DNA of 64,000 nucleotides from an uncultured Collinsella sp. (GCA_934621295.1 CAKTVB010000003.1:62001-126000); one strand, 5' to 3'; numbered from the stretch's first letter, positions 27,337 through 35,609 are shown. Numbers and translations are program-made. The notes: generated from the sequence alone by a model not told the origin.

Positions 27337-28077
27337 ATGAAAACTATCGCTATCATCGGCGCCCTTGAGAAAGAAGTCCGCGAGGTCGCATCCGCCGTTG
27401 ACGGAGCCGTCACCACGCAGGAGGCCGGCCTCACAGTGCTTGCCGGCACCTACCATGGCGCTCGCCTTGTTGCCACCACGGCAGGCATGGGCACGGTCAA
27501 CGCCGCAGCAGCCGCGCAGCACCTCATTAGCACGTATCATCCCGAGGCTCTCATTTTCTCGGGCATCGCAGGCGGCCTTAACCCCGTGCTGCACATCGGC
27601 GATATCGTAATCGGTGAGCGTCTGCGCTATCTTGATACCGATACGGCGCTTCTTGCCGAATCCGCTCCGGGTCTTGAGGAGTACACCTCGACCCCCGCGC
27701 TCGTCGACGCCGCCGAGGCGCTTCTCACGAGCCGCGGCTATTGCAACGCGAACGAGCACACGGCAGGCCCCGATAGCCTGCAATACCTGCGCGGAACCAT
27801 CGCCACGGGCGATCGCTTCGTCTCGGGCGCCGAGATGCGCGAGCGTGCCATCGAGGCCACGCATGCCGACTGCGTGGAGATGGAAGGCGCTGCCATCGCC
27901 CACATCGCCGCCAAAAACGGTATCGATTGCCTGGTCATGCGCGCCATTTCCGATAACTGCGACGAGGCTTACGACGCGCTGTCCTCGCGCGAGTTCGATC
28001 TCGAGGAGTACGCGCAGCGCGCAAGCAACATCACCCTCGGTATCGTCCGTCGCGCTATCTGCGGCGAGGGCGCGTAA
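27337..28077 (+). CDS. mtnN: 5'-methylthioadenosine/S-adenosylhomocysteine nucleosidase
   Basis: A 246-residue protein. MKTIAIIGALEKEVREV carries the catalytic Glu near residue 11; IFSGIAGGLNP, CVEMEGAAIAH and RAISDNCDE are family motifs, the last with the catalytic Asp. It hydrolyses methylthioadenosine and S-adenosylhomocysteine, recycling adenine and feeding methionine salvage or autoinducer-2 synthesis. Between family motifs is an unusual stretch (about 80-155) longer than in E. coli Pfs. It is followed after 9 bp by engB, so the two are likely one operon. Confidence 0.93.
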   Translation: MKTIAIIGALEKEVREVASAVDGAVTTQEAGLTVLAGTYHGARLVATTAGMGTVNAAAAAQHLISTYHPEALIFSGIAGGLNPVLHIGDIVIGERLRYLDTDTALLAESAPGLEEYTSTPALVDAAEALLTSRGYCNANEHTAGPDSLQYLRGTIATGDRFVSGAEMRERAIEATHADCVEMEGAAIAHIAAKNGIDCLVMRAISDNCDEAYDALSSREFDLEEYAQRASNITLGIVRRAICGEGA

Positions 28078-28086
28078 AGGAGCACC

Positions 28087-28689
28087 ATGGCCAACCAGAT
28101 CAACTACAACACCGTCAAGTTCGTAGCTTCATACGGCAAGGCTTCGCAAATTCCGCCTTCGACCTGCCCCGAGGTAAGCTTCGTGGGCCGCTCGAACGTG
28201 GGCAAGTCGTCCATCATGAACAAGATTTTCAACCGCCGCAACCTCGTCAAGGTGTCGAGTACCCCGGGCAAGACGGCAAACGTGAACTTCTTCGAGGCAG
28301 ACGGCGTGCATTTTGTCGACCTGCCGGGATACGGTTTTGCGCAACGCTCCAAGGGCGAACGCGACCGCTGGGCACAGCTCATCGGCGACTACTTTGACCT
28401 GGACCGCAGCTTTAATCTGGTGGTCTCCCTCGTGGACATTCGCCATGATCCCAGCAAGCTCGACCATCAGATGATCGAGTTCCTGCAAGAAGGCGAGTTC
28501 CCCTTCATCGTGGCACTCACCAAAGCCGACAAGCTTTCGCGCAACCAACAGGCAAAGCAAACGGCAGCTATCAAGCGTCAACTCAACGTGCCTGCCAAGA
28601 ACGTCATCGTCACCTCGTCCGAATCGGGCCAGGGTATCGAGGAGCTGCGCGAGATCATCGAGCAGTACTGCCTGGGCGAGGAGGAGTAG
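28087..28689 (+). CDS. engB: Ribosome biogenesis GTPase EngB/YsxC
   Basis: A 200-residue GTPase. G1 is GRSNVGKSSIMN (about 37-48), G2 is around STPGKTANVNFF, G3 is VDLPGYGFA, G4 is LTKADKL and G5 is TSSESGQGIEEL. It binds the 50S subunit precursor in the cytoplasm and is normally essential. RBS AAAGGAG precedes the ATG, 9 bp downstream of mtnN. Length and motif order are standard. Confidence 0.95.
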   Translation: MANQINYNTVKFVASYGKASQIPPSTCPEVSFVGRSNVGKSSIMNKIFNRRNLVKVSSTPGKTANVNFFEADGVHFVDLPGYGFAQRSKGERDRWAQLIGDYFDLDRSFNLVVSLVDIRHDPSKLDHQMIEFLQEGEFPFIVALTKADKLSRNQQAKQTAAIKRQLNVPAKNVIVTSSESGQGIEELREIIEQYCLGEEE

Positions 28690-28753
28690 CCGGCGTTACT
28701 AGCGCGCTGACATACGCATGCAGGCTGGCGGTGTCGCTGCCGCCGGTTTCGGC

Positions 28754-28819
28754 ATTTGAAGCAAAAGTCCCATTTGGAAACCCAACGGGTCCTCCAAGTG
28801 GGACTTTTTGTTGCATTTA
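28754..28819. repeat. Hairpin repeat family 2, copy 2
   Basis: GAAGCAAAAGTCCCATTTGG pairs with CCAAGTGGGACTTTTTG. Compared with copies 1 and 3, bases change on both sides of the stem so that pairing is kept. It lies 65 bp past the engB stop and resembles a terminator (T-run on the plus strand). Confidence 0.85.
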
Positions 28820-28934
28820 GAGCGTGAATTTTTACGGCGGGCGTTCGTGTGCCGCTATGGGCGTTCGCAGGGCACATGGGGCGCCGCCCGGGCGGTGTCG
28901 GGCGAACGGTAACAAACGCCCGGCGAAATGCAGA

Positions 28935-28970
28935 ATGTGACAAAATAAACCTGTCGACTTTTTGTCACAT
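28935..28970. repeat. 36-bp hairpin repeat family 1, copy 6
   Basis: ATGTGACAAAATAAACC at the left, CTTTTTGTCACAT at the right, loop as in copy 2. It ends 14 bp before the ATG of the glycosylase gene, so it could fold in that gene's leader. Confidence 0.85.
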
Positions 28971-28984
28971 CGCAGGTGGAGTAG

Positions 28985-29518
28985 ATGGAAGCTCAGCATA
29001 TCGAACATACTTTGGAACCGGTTTTTGACGGGTGCTCGCGCGTGCTCGTGCTAGGGACCATGCCCTCGCCCAAGTCCCGTGAAGTCGGCTTCTACTATGG
29101 CCATCCGCAAAACCGCTTCTGGCGCGTGATGGAAGCGCTGTTCGAACTGCCCGATCATTCTCTAGTCGAAAACGATGCGCGTCGTGCGTTTCTCCTCAAG
29201 CAGCACATTGCCCTTTGGGATGTGCTCGCCTCGTGCACCATCGAAGGAGCTGCCGACGCAAGCATCGCCGACGCGATCCCCAACGACCTCACGCGCATCC
29301 TCGACGCTGCCCCCATCACGCATGTCTTCACGACAGGAGGAAAGGCCACGCAGATGTGTCAGCGCATGGATGGAAACGCGCTCGATGCTCGAAATATTCC
29401 GCTTACCGGCCTTCCATCCACAAGCGCCGCAAACGCGCGCATGCGCCTGGACCAGCTTGTAGAAGCTTATCGTCCATTCGCACATGCCGTTACAACAGAC
29501 AACCGCCATGCTGAATAA
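28985..29518 (+). CDS. Hypoxanthine-DNA glycosylase (deoxyinosine glycosylase, UDG superfamily)
   Basis: A 177-residue protein. Motif 1 LGTMPSPKSR followed by YYGHPQNRFW and motif 2 LPSTSAANA are the pattern of the UDG-superfamily hypoxanthine glycosylases (family 6) rather than of classical Ung. It would excise hypoxanthine arising from adenine deamination. Its 3' end overlaps the next gene by 11 bp from that gene's preferred start. A family 1 hairpin lies in the upstream leader. Confidence 0.8.
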   Translation: MEAQHIEHTLEPVFDGCSRVLVLGTMPSPKSREVGFYYGHPQNRFWRVMEALFELPDHSLVENDARRAFLLKQHIALWDVLASCTIEGAADASIADAIPNDLTRILDAAPITHVFTTGGKATQMCQRMDGNALDARNIPLTGLPSTSAANARMRLDQLVEAYRPFAHAVTTDNRHAE

Positions 29519-30149
29519 TAGCCCCTGCGATAACGATATCGCCCAGCTAAAACGAGAGGTTCGCGCCCGGATCATCGCACAACGCGATCTCCTTGCTCCC
29601 GCCCTTCGCTCCCGCAAATCGAGCGCGATTTGTACCGATCTTGCAGATGCAGTCAAGCAAGCCCTCCCGACGCGCATGGGCCGCCAACCCATCGTTGCCG
29701 CCTACTCCCCCATGGGGAGTGAGGTCGATTTGGGCGAATTCATCGCCGCCCTTTACGATGCGCGAGTGCGCGTCGCCTTCCCTGCTATGTTTCCAGACCT
29801 TCAAGATGGTCAACGCATGCAGATGCGCATTGTCTCGCACGAGGATTATCTCGACGGTTCCGCCCCGTTTATCGCACATCCGTTACGGCCCTTCTCGCCT
29901 GTCGGTAATGCTGAAAATGGGCGCTACCCCGCTGTCGCCCCGCACGAGCTCGACGCGATCGTAGTCCCCCTTGTGGGATTCGACGCCAATGGTATGCGCC
30001 TGGGCTATGGCGGCGGCTGCTACGATCGTTATCTTCCCAAGCTCCAGCCACGTTGCTTCGTAGCCGGCGTCGCCTTTAGCGAGCAACAGGTCCCGCGCGT
30101 ACCCGTCGATGCCTTCGACCTCCCTCTTCCCCGCATCATCAACGCCTAG
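29508..30149 (+). CDS. 5-formyltetrahydrofolate cyclo-ligase
   Basis: A 213-residue protein. The N-terminal KREVRARIIAQRDLL is the basic phosphate-binding helix, and LGYGGGCYDRYL is the diagnostic C-terminal motif. It converts 5-formyl-THF to 5,10-methenyl-THF with ATP. The ATG at 29508 overlaps the glycosylase stop by 11 bp (translational coupling); an ATG at 29484 is an alternative. A predicted insert of variable residues lies in the middle (about 120-140). It ends before a family 1 hairpin and a terminator. Confidence 0.9.
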   Translation: MLNNSPCDNDIAQLKREVRARIIAQRDLLAPALRSRKSSAICTDLADAVKQALPTRMGRQPIVAAYSPMGSEVDLGEFIAALYDARVRVAFPAMFPDLQDGQRMQMRIVSHEDYLDGSAPFIAHPLRPFSPVGNAENGRYPAVAPHELDAIVVPLVGFDANGMRLGYGGGCYDRYLPKLQPRCFVAGVAFSEQQVPRVPVDAFDLPLPRIINA

Positions 30150-30186
30150 CACCGTGAGCGCAAAGAAACGCTGGGCGAACGGTCTG

Positions 30187-30222
30187 ATGTGACAAAATAA
30201 ACCCGTCGTTTTGCTGTCACAT
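30187..30222. repeat. 36-bp hairpin repeat family 1, copy 7
   Basis: ATGTGACAAAATAAACCCG at the left, TTTTGCTGTCACAT at the right. It lies 37 bp past the cyclo-ligase stop and next to the terminator of the convergent htrA gene. Confidence 0.85.
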
Positions 30223-30227
30223 AAAAA

Positions 30228-30255
30228 GAGGGCGCTGGGAAAACCAGTGCCCTCT
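30228..30255 (-). terminator. Terminator of htrA
   Basis: AGAGGGCGCTGG and CCAGTGCCCTCT form the stem, with a T-run on the minus strand. It begins about 10 bp past the protease stop. Confidence 0.75.
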
Positions 30256-30264
30256 TGTGGGAAG

Positions 30265-31734
30265 CTATCTGCCGGTGCCGCCGTTGCCCATGAGGTCTCG
30301 TAGATACTCGAGGAACTCTTCCTCGCTCATGCCGTTGCCGGCACCCTCCGCGCTGTCGGTGTTGGTCTCCTCGCCTTGCGAGGTTTGCGCATCGGCGTCA
30401 GAGCCCAGCTTCACATCGATCTTCTTCTCGTTTTTACCGCGCTGGACAGTGAGCGTCACCGTGTCGCCCACATCGTAGGAGCGCAGAGCGATAATCAGGC
30501 TGTCGGCAGAGGAAATCTGCTCGTCGTTGACCTTGGTAACGACGTCACCCTCCTTGATGCCCGCCTCGTCCGCTGGGCTGTCGGCAATGACCTCGCCCAC
30601 ATACGCGCCCTCATTGACTGAAAGATCATTCTGGCGCGCGTTGGATGCGGTTACCGTGCCCAGGCGAACACCCAAATACGCATGCTCGGGCGTCTTGCCG
30701 TCAATAATCTGCTTGGCAATCTTCACCGCGTAGTTGGACGGAATGGCAAAACCCACGCCCGAACTGGAACCCGAATAGCTCTCGATGATGGAGTTGATTC
30801 CCACCAGTTCACCGTTGTCGTTCACAAGCGCGCCACCGGAGTTGCCCGGATTGATGGCAGCATCGGTCTGAATCATGTTGGCATAGATATACGTGCCGCT
30901 CGTAGTGGGAAGAGCCGTCGAGCGATACAGCGAACTCACGATACCCGTCGAGACGGACTGCTCGTTGCCAAAGGGACTGCCGATAGCCATAACCCACTCG
31001 CCCACGTTAAGGCCATCGGAATCGCCGACTTCGATGGGCGTGAGATTCTTGGCATCCACATCCTTGATCTTGATTACCGCAAGGTCGCTCGAGGTATCGG
31101 CACCCACAAGCTCGGCCTCGTAGCTCTCGCCGTTAAGGGAAACCGTGATGTCGGTCGCACCCTCGACCACATGGTTGTTGGTAAGGACATTGCCGTCGGT
31201 GTCGAGCACCACGCCCGAACCGATGGAGCCGGAAGACTCGGAATCATCGCCCTGCATGACGCTCTCGGATGAGCCCGAACTCCACGCCGTGATGGACACC
31301 ACGGAAGGCAGGGCCTTTGCCGAGACGGCCTCGGCAAGCGTCGTATCCTCAGCATCGATCTTGATGGTCTGGGAGCTGCCAGAAGGCTCGCTCGTAGCAG
31401 TTGCGGTGCCAGCATCGCGGTTGACGTTAAGCGCGCCCGTCATGATGAGCGCTACAACCAAAACAGCGCCCACGACCATGCCCGCCAGGGAACACAAGAA
31501 CACCGGCAGCTTCTTGGTCTTGGTCTTCACCACCGTGTGCGCCACGGTCTGCGTCTGGGCAGCATACGGATCGCCAGTATTAAAGGGAGGCTGCGTCGCA
31601 GCTCCCGGAGTCGCGGCCCCAGGGCCCGGCTGTGCCTGCCCGGCAGGCGTCTGCGGTGTTGGCTCAACGGCGACGCGTGGTGCCGGCGCGATAGTGCCCG
31701 AGTCGTCGCGACGCGAATCGATATCTTCACTCAT
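30265..31734 (-). CDS. HtrA/DegP-type membrane serine protease
   Basis: A 489-residue protein. An N-terminal cytoplasmic region rich in Pro, Ala and Gln (1-80) is followed by one membrane helix (VFLCSLAGMVVGAVLVVALI, about 85-104). The trypsin-like domain has His in LTNNHVVEG, Asp in SDLAVIKI and Ser in NPGNSGGAL. A single PDZ domain follows (about 370-460), and the tail is acidic and Gly-rich. It degrades misfolded envelope proteins outside the membrane. The ATG at 31734 follows GGAAG. A palindrome 80 bp upstream may regulate it. Confidence 0.92.
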   Translation of the reverse strand: MSEDIDSRRDDSGTIAPAPRVAVEPTPQTPAGQAQPGPGAATPGAATQPPFNTGDPYAAQTQTVAHTVVKTKTKKLPVFLCSLAGMVVGAVLVVALIMTGALNVNRDAGTATATSEPSGSSQTIKIDAEDTTLAEAVSAKALPSVVSITAWSSGSSESVMQGDDSESSGSIGSGVVLDTDGNVLTNNHVVEGATDITVSLNGESYEAELVGADTSSDLAVIKIKDVDAKNLTPIEVGDSDGLNVGEWVMAIGSPFGNEQSVSTGIVSSLYRSTALPTTSGTYIYANMIQTDAAINPGNSGGALVNDNGELVGINSIIESYSGSSSGVGFAIPSNYAVKIAKQIIDGKTPEHAYLGVRLGTVTASNARQNDLSVNEGAYVGEVIADSPADEAGIKEGDVVTKVNDEQISSADSLIIALRSYDVGDTVTLTVQRGKNEKKIDVKLGSDADAQTSQGEETNTDSAEGAGNGMSEEEFLEYLRDLMGNGGTGR

Positions 31735-31813
31735 GGATGGGTCTTCCTTTCCATATGCTCTCAATCAAGCACCGTTGTACCCCATTGCGAGCACCTTTGT
31801 CCCCAGCATCGAG

Positions 31814-31836
31814 TACCTTAAGCTAAATCTAAGGTA
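31814..31836 (-). promoter_or_regulatory. Palindrome upstream of htrA
   Basis: TACCTTA and TAAGGTA are separated by 9 bp, about 80 bp upstream of the htrA ATG. It is a candidate operator or two-component site for envelope stress control (inference). Confidence 0.35.
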
Positions 31837-31854
31837 TGCACAAAGAGGCTTCAA

Positions 31855-31885
31855 TATAAAACGCGGCGACAATCATTGCCACCGC
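31855..31885 (-). terminator. Terminator of the OmpR/GlnR-like regulator gene
   Basis: On the minus strand GCGGTGGC pairs with GTCGCCGC (G-U pairs allowed) and is followed by GTTTT. It lies about 37 bp after the regulator stop. Confidence 0.6.
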
Positions 31886-31921
31886 GCTCAAAAAAGATTC
31901 TTCCACATTCGCCACAAGCAG

Positions 31922-32584
31922 TTAGAGCTTGAAGAGATAGCCCACACCGCGAACGGTGGTGATATGCGCCGCAATCTGCGGGCCCACCTTGGAGCGAATA
32001 CGCCTGATATGCACGTCAACGGTACGTGTGCCGCCGCAGTACTCAAAACCCCACACGCGATGCAGCAGGACCTCGCGGCTATACGCACGGTTGGGATGCA
32101 TAGCCAAGAACGAGAGCAGCGAGTACTCCATAAGCGTAAGATCAACGGGCTCGCCATCCAGATACACCTGGTAGGTTGCCAGATTGATCACGAGGTTGTC
32201 GATATGCAAAACGTCGTCGACCGAGAACGACTCTTCCTCGCCCAGCAGACGACGCACGCGCGCTTCAAGCTCGCCCGTCGATCCTCCCGAACAGATGAAG
32301 TCGGCATGGCCATGGGCGGGGATGCGCAAGTCGGACAGGGCATCTTCGTCCACGATCAACAGCATGGGAATGTTGCCGCGATCGTCCAGCCACTTGGCGA
32401 TCTGTTCGATACGATCGTTACGAATGCCATCGGCATCGAGCACGAGCAGGTCAAAGTCGTGCGCAGCAGTTGGCGAATCGGGAGTCGCAGCAAAAACCTC
32501 CGCCCCCATGGTCTGCGTGAGGGAACGCGTGAATTCGTGGTATCGCGTGGTGCGAGCCATGAAAAGGATGTTTTTCTCTGACAT
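31922..32584 (-). CDS. Atypical OmpR-family response regulator, GlnR-like
   Basis: A 220-residue protein. Residues 1-120 form a receiver-like domain with one plausible Asp (LLVLDADGI), but the acidic pocket and the Lys region are not canonical. Residues 125-220 form a winged helix with YSREVLLHRVWGFEY and GGTRTVDVHIRRIRSKVG, closely like actinobacterial GlnR. No sensor kinase is adjacent. It lies 102 bp downstream of, and on the same strand as, a glutamine synthetase homologue, which supports a role in nitrogen regulation. PhoP/MtrA-like regulators are the alternative. Confidence 0.72.
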   Translation of the reverse strand: MSEKNILFMARTTRYHEFTRSLTQTMGAEVFAATPDSPTAAHDFDLLVLDADGIRNDRIEQIAKWLDDRGNIPMLLIVDEDALSDLRIPAHGHADFICSGGSTGELEARVRRLLGEEESFSVDDVLHIDNLVINLATYQVYLDGEPVDLTLMEYSLLSFLAMHPNRAYSREVLLHRVWGFEYCGGTRTVDVHIRRIRSKVGPQIAAHITTVRGVGYLFKL

Positions 32585-32686
32585 ACAAACCCCCTTACAG
32601 GGTACATTTTAGCAGCTCATACGGGTCACATACGGTAAGGCGAGACAATTTGGGTCACACTGAGCCCATATGCCGCCAACTGGCCC

Positions 32687-34027
32687 CTATGAGTTGGAGA
32701 GATATCGGTCGACTTCCCACTGCGAAACGCACGAAGCGTATTTCTTCCACTCCGCGCGCTTCTTGGTAAGGAAGAAGCTGTGGATATGCTCGCCCAGAGC
32801 ATCCTTCATGAACTGAGAATCCTCAAAGATGTCCAACGCCTCTTCCAGGTTGCGCGGAAGCTGCGTGTAGCCGGCCTGCTCGAGCTCGCGCTCAGACATG
32901 CGCAGGGTGGCCGCAGTGGTCTCTGCCGGAAGCTCGAGCTTGCGCTCGATGCCGTCAAGGCCTGCCGCCAGCGTCACGGCGTTCACCAGATAGGAGTTGG
33001 CCATGGGGTCGGGACTGCGCAGCTCGATACGCGTGGAGAGCTGCTTGCCCGGCTTGTAGATGGGAATGCGAATCATTGCAGAGCGGTTGCGCAGACCCCA
33101 GGTGGCGTACTCGGGTGTAGAGCCTTCGCCCGTGGTAAGGCGCTTGTAGGAGTTCACCGTGGGGTTGGTGATGGCCGAAATCTCGCGCGCATGCGCCAAG
33201 ATGCCTGCCATGTAATGCTTGGCTGTGTCGGACAGATGGTAGACCGGATCGTCATCGCTGTAGAACACGTTGTTGCCCTCACGGTCAAAGAGGGACTGGT
33301 GTAAAAACATCGCAGACGACGGAGCCTTCGAGAGAGGTTTGGGCATGAATGCGGCGTGACACCCGGCCTCAAACGCCTCCAGACGAATGATGTGCTTTGC
33401 CGTGGTGATGGCATCGGACATCGTGAGGGCCTCGGCATGACGCAGCGAGATGCCATGCTGAGAGGGACCGGCGGAGTGGAACGTATACTCCACAGGGACG
33501 CTCATCTTCTCGAGCGTGAGGACGGTGTTACGACGCAGGTCGCGAGCAGAATCGGACTCGGAAAGGTCAAAGTAGCCCACGTTGTCCAGGGGCTCGGGGA
33601 CCTGGTCGTTCTTAAAGTAGTAATACTCCAGTTCGGCGCCCACGTTCATGATAAAGCCGGCCTCTTCGGCACGATAGAACATAGCGCGCAGACATTCGCG
33701 AGGGTCGCCCGCAAAAGGCTTACGATCGGGTGTGCAGATGTCGCAGAACACACGCGCAACGCCGTTGTCGCTCGGACGCCAAGGAAGGACCTGGAATGTA
33801 GACGGATCGGGGAAGGCCAGCATGTCGGCCTCTTCGGGCGTGGCAAAGCCCTCGATAGCAGAGCCGTCAAAGCCCACGCCCTCTTCGAAGGCGACCTCAA
33901 GGTCCTCGGGGCTGATGGCAAAGCTCTTAAGACGACCCAACACGTCGACGAACCACAGACGCACAAAACGGATGTCACGCTGTTCGACGGTTCGGAGCAC
34001 GAAGTCGATATTCTGCTGCTGATTCAT
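32687..34027 (-). CDS. Glutamine synthetase-like protein (GlnA2-like) lacking several metal ligands
   Basis: A 446-residue glutamine synthetase fold, most like actinobacterial GlnA2. Present are GVGFDGSAIEGFA, GAELEYYYF (two Glu), NPTVNSYKRL, LRNRSAMIRIP and RIELRSPDPMANSYL. In place of the E212 region (Salmonella numbering) is FHSAG, with Ser185. In place of QxEID is QHGIS, with Gly192. In place of GSGMHxH is SSAMFLH, with Phe241. So the E212, E220 and H269 metal ligands are missing, and glutamine synthesis by the usual mechanism is doubtful. It could be a ligase of altered specificity or a regulatory pseudoenzyme. The frame is intact and all substitutions are single codons. ATG at 34027 follows AAGGGATG. 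Confidence 0.85.
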   Translation of the reverse strand: MNQQQNIDFVLRTVEQRDIRFVRLWFVDVLGRLKSFAISPEDLEVAFEEGVGFDGSAIEGFATPEEADMLAFPDPSTFQVLPWRPSDNGVARVFCDICTPDRKPFAGDPRECLRAMFYRAEEAGFIMNVGAELEYYYFKNDQVPEPLDNVGYFDLSESDSARDLRRNTVLTLEKMSVPVEYTFHSAGPSQHGISLRHAEALTMSDAITTAKHIIRLEAFEAGCHAAFMPKPLSKAPSSAMFLHQSLFDREGNNVFYSDDDPVYHLSDTAKHYMAGILAHAREISAITNPTVNSYKRLTTGEGSTPEYATWGLRNRSAMIRIPIYKPGKQLSTRIELRSPDPMANSYLVNAVTLAAGLDGIERKLELPAETTAATLRMSERELEQAGYTQLPRNLEEALDIFEDSQFMKDALGEHIHSFFLTKKRAEWKKYASCVSQWEVDRYLSNS

Positions 34028-34226
34028 GGGGCATCCCTTCACGCACAGCACATTTGCCGATTCGATACGTTAGACATTTTACTTTCTCACATGATTGTTT
34101 CGGCGGAGTTTCCCGGGCGCGCCTATATCAGGCGCACCAATAGACCGGCCCACATGCCCGTCCAAGCAACACACGATAGGGCTCGCACGCACCTGTCAAG
34201 CAGCCGCACATGGGGCAAGCAGCTCC

Positions 34227-34290
34227 AAATGAAGCAAAAATCCCATTTAGACGCCACCGTTGAGGCCTAAATGGGATTTCTTGCTTCATT
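34227..34290. repeat. Hairpin repeat family 2, copy 3
   Basis: AAATGAAGCAAAAATCCC and CCTAAATGGGATTTCTTGC are parts of the arms. It lies 23 bp past the end of the LacI fragment and 200 bp upstream of the glutamine synthetase-like gene. Confidence 0.85.
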
Positions 34291-34313
34291 ACCATGCGAT
34301 AACGCCGCGGCAC

Positions 34314-34583
34314 TCACTGTTTGCCGGCGACCAGCTCGCGGTTGTTAGATGTCACCAGGTCGACACCGCCGTCGACGACATCGCGGTCGAGCAGCACAAC
34401 GGGCAGGCGTCCCGCTGCCGCGGCAATCGCCTCGTCGTTACCGCCGCAGGTATTGACGACCAGGCCGTCCACGCCAGCGTCGATAAGCCTGGTGGGCGAC
34501 TCGGCCTCCTTGGCGGGATCGTTGCCGCTAATGGCCGTCATAAGCGAGCAGCCGCGCGCGGCGACACTGTAGGTGAGCAGCAT
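34314..34583 (-). pseudogene. LacI-family regulator, internal fragment
   Basis: About 89 residues remain. GCSLMTAISGNDPAKE, AGVDGLVVNTCGG and GRLPVVLLDRDVVDG correspond to the sugar-binding domain of LacI regulators. The helix-turn-helix before it and most of the effector domain after it are missing, and no start with a ribosome site is obvious. It is best read as the remnant of a deleted regulator. It lies next to a GntR gene and near another remnant (35411), all apparently from a sugar-use locus. Confidence 0.75.
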
Positions 34584-34616
34584 CGTTTTTACGTCTCGAG
34601 CAGATGCAATGATGGG

Positions 34617-35309
34617 CTAGATAGCCGAGTCTTTAGACGGCTCAAAATAGTCGGGATGTAAGGCGATAACCGGGCCCTGTTCCTCGGGCATCAGGTGCAG
34701 GTGCGTCTCTGCCAGATAGCTCGCCGTGTCGGTATCGCCCCTCTTAATGGCCTCGAGAATCCGGCGATGCTGCCGACGAATCGGCTCCCAATCCAGATTC
34801 TGCGACACCATACGCAACCAGTTGTATCGCTCAAAATGCGTATTGACGCTCTTCATCCAATCCCACAACATATGGCGGCCGGCAATCTCGAAACACGTCT
34901 CATGAAACAGGTTATCCAAGTCGAAAAAGCGACGTGTTTCGCTATGGTCAAGCGACTCGGACTCGGCAAGAATCCGCTCGAGCCGATGCTTGTGCTCGGG
35001 CGTGGCGGCAGAGCAACATTTAATAAGCACGCTTCTTTCGAGTTTCTCGCGCAAGAAACAGGCGTTCTCGGCGCGCTCCATGCTGATTTTTGAGACATAG
35101 GTGCCGCTTTTGGGACGAGTTTCCACCAGCTCCTGCTCGCGCAGGCGCACAAAAGACTCGCGAATGGGCGTGCGCCCGATTCCCGTCTCCTTTTCCAGAC
35201 CAATCGCCGAAAGACGCGTGCCGGGTTTGAGCTCGGCATAGATAATCTTGGAGCGCAATGCGTTGTATGCCTGATCTTGCAAGCTCTGATAATGCTGGTG
35301 CTGTTCCAT
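34617..35309 (-). CDS. GntR-family regulator, FadR/FCD subfamily
   Basis: A 230-residue protein. An N-terminal winged helix (YNALRSKIIYAELKPGTRLS, then GIGRTPIRESFVRLREQELVE) is followed by an all-helical FCD domain with the metal-binding pattern D-x3-H in FDLDNLFHE and later His residues. Such regulators respond to organic or sugar acids. The gene is intact but its likely targets, to judge from the neighbourhood, are decayed: a LacI fragment downstream and a truncated isomerase divergent from it. No ATP-dependent transporter remains nearby. Confidence 0.88.
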   Translation of the reverse strand: MEQHQHYQSLQDQAYNALRSKIIYAELKPGTRLSAIGLEKETGIGRTPIRESFVRLREQELVETRPKSGTYVSKISMERAENACFLREKLERSVLIKCCSAATPEHKHRLERILAESESLDHSETRRFFDLDNLFHETCFEIAGRHMLWDWMKSVNTHFERYNWLRMVSQNLDWEPIRRQHRRILEAIKRGDTDTASYLAETHLHLMPEEQGPVIALHPDYFEPSKDSAI

Positions 35310-35410
35310 AAAGCCCTCGGATAAAGCTCACGGTTTGTCGAATATCGCCACGTAATACTATCGCATCCCCCATCCCCTCAGTTGCGGTGAGATGGGAGAG
35401 CTATTTTGCA

Positions 35411-35561
35411 ATGAAGATTGCTCTGATCAACGAGAACTCTCAGAACTCCAAGAACCCAATGATCGAGGCTGCCTTTAAAATGGCCGTCGAGTCCATGAGC
35501 CACACCGTCTTTAACTATGGTATGTATGCCGACGCTGGCTCCAAGTCCCTCACCTACGCGC
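35411..35561 (+). pseudogene. Truncated RpiB/LacAB-family sugar-phosphate isomerase
   Basis: The first 50 residues, MKIALINENSQNSKNPMIEA through SKSLTYAQ, match the N-terminus of the RpiB/LacA/LacB-type isomerase family (normally about 150-210 residues). The homology stops abruptly where a GGGGACAG...CTGTCCCC repeat begins, and the frame ends soon after, so the rest is deleted. A short inverted repeat lies just before it at about 35371-35398. It is divergent from the GntR gene, which may have controlled it. Confidence 0.8.
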
Positions 35562-35562
35562 A

Positions 35563-35609
35563 GGGGACAGATACCCATGCACCATGTCGGTGCAAAGTAA
35601 CCTGTCCCC
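35563..35609. repeat. Nested hairpin GGGGACAG...CTGTCCCC at the deletion junction
   Basis: The outer arms GGGGACAG/CTGTCCCC enclose TAC/GTA and an inner GCACC-ATGTC-GGTGC hairpin. It sits exactly where the isomerase gene is cut and 17 bp past the stop of the ene-reductase gene, for which it could act as terminator. Confidence 0.75.

Noticed and set aside
32687..34027. Sequencing error or frameshift causing the odd glutamine synthetase residues
   Set aside because: The three substitutions are separate in-frame codons within otherwise well-aligned family motifs, so a local frameshift cannot explain them.
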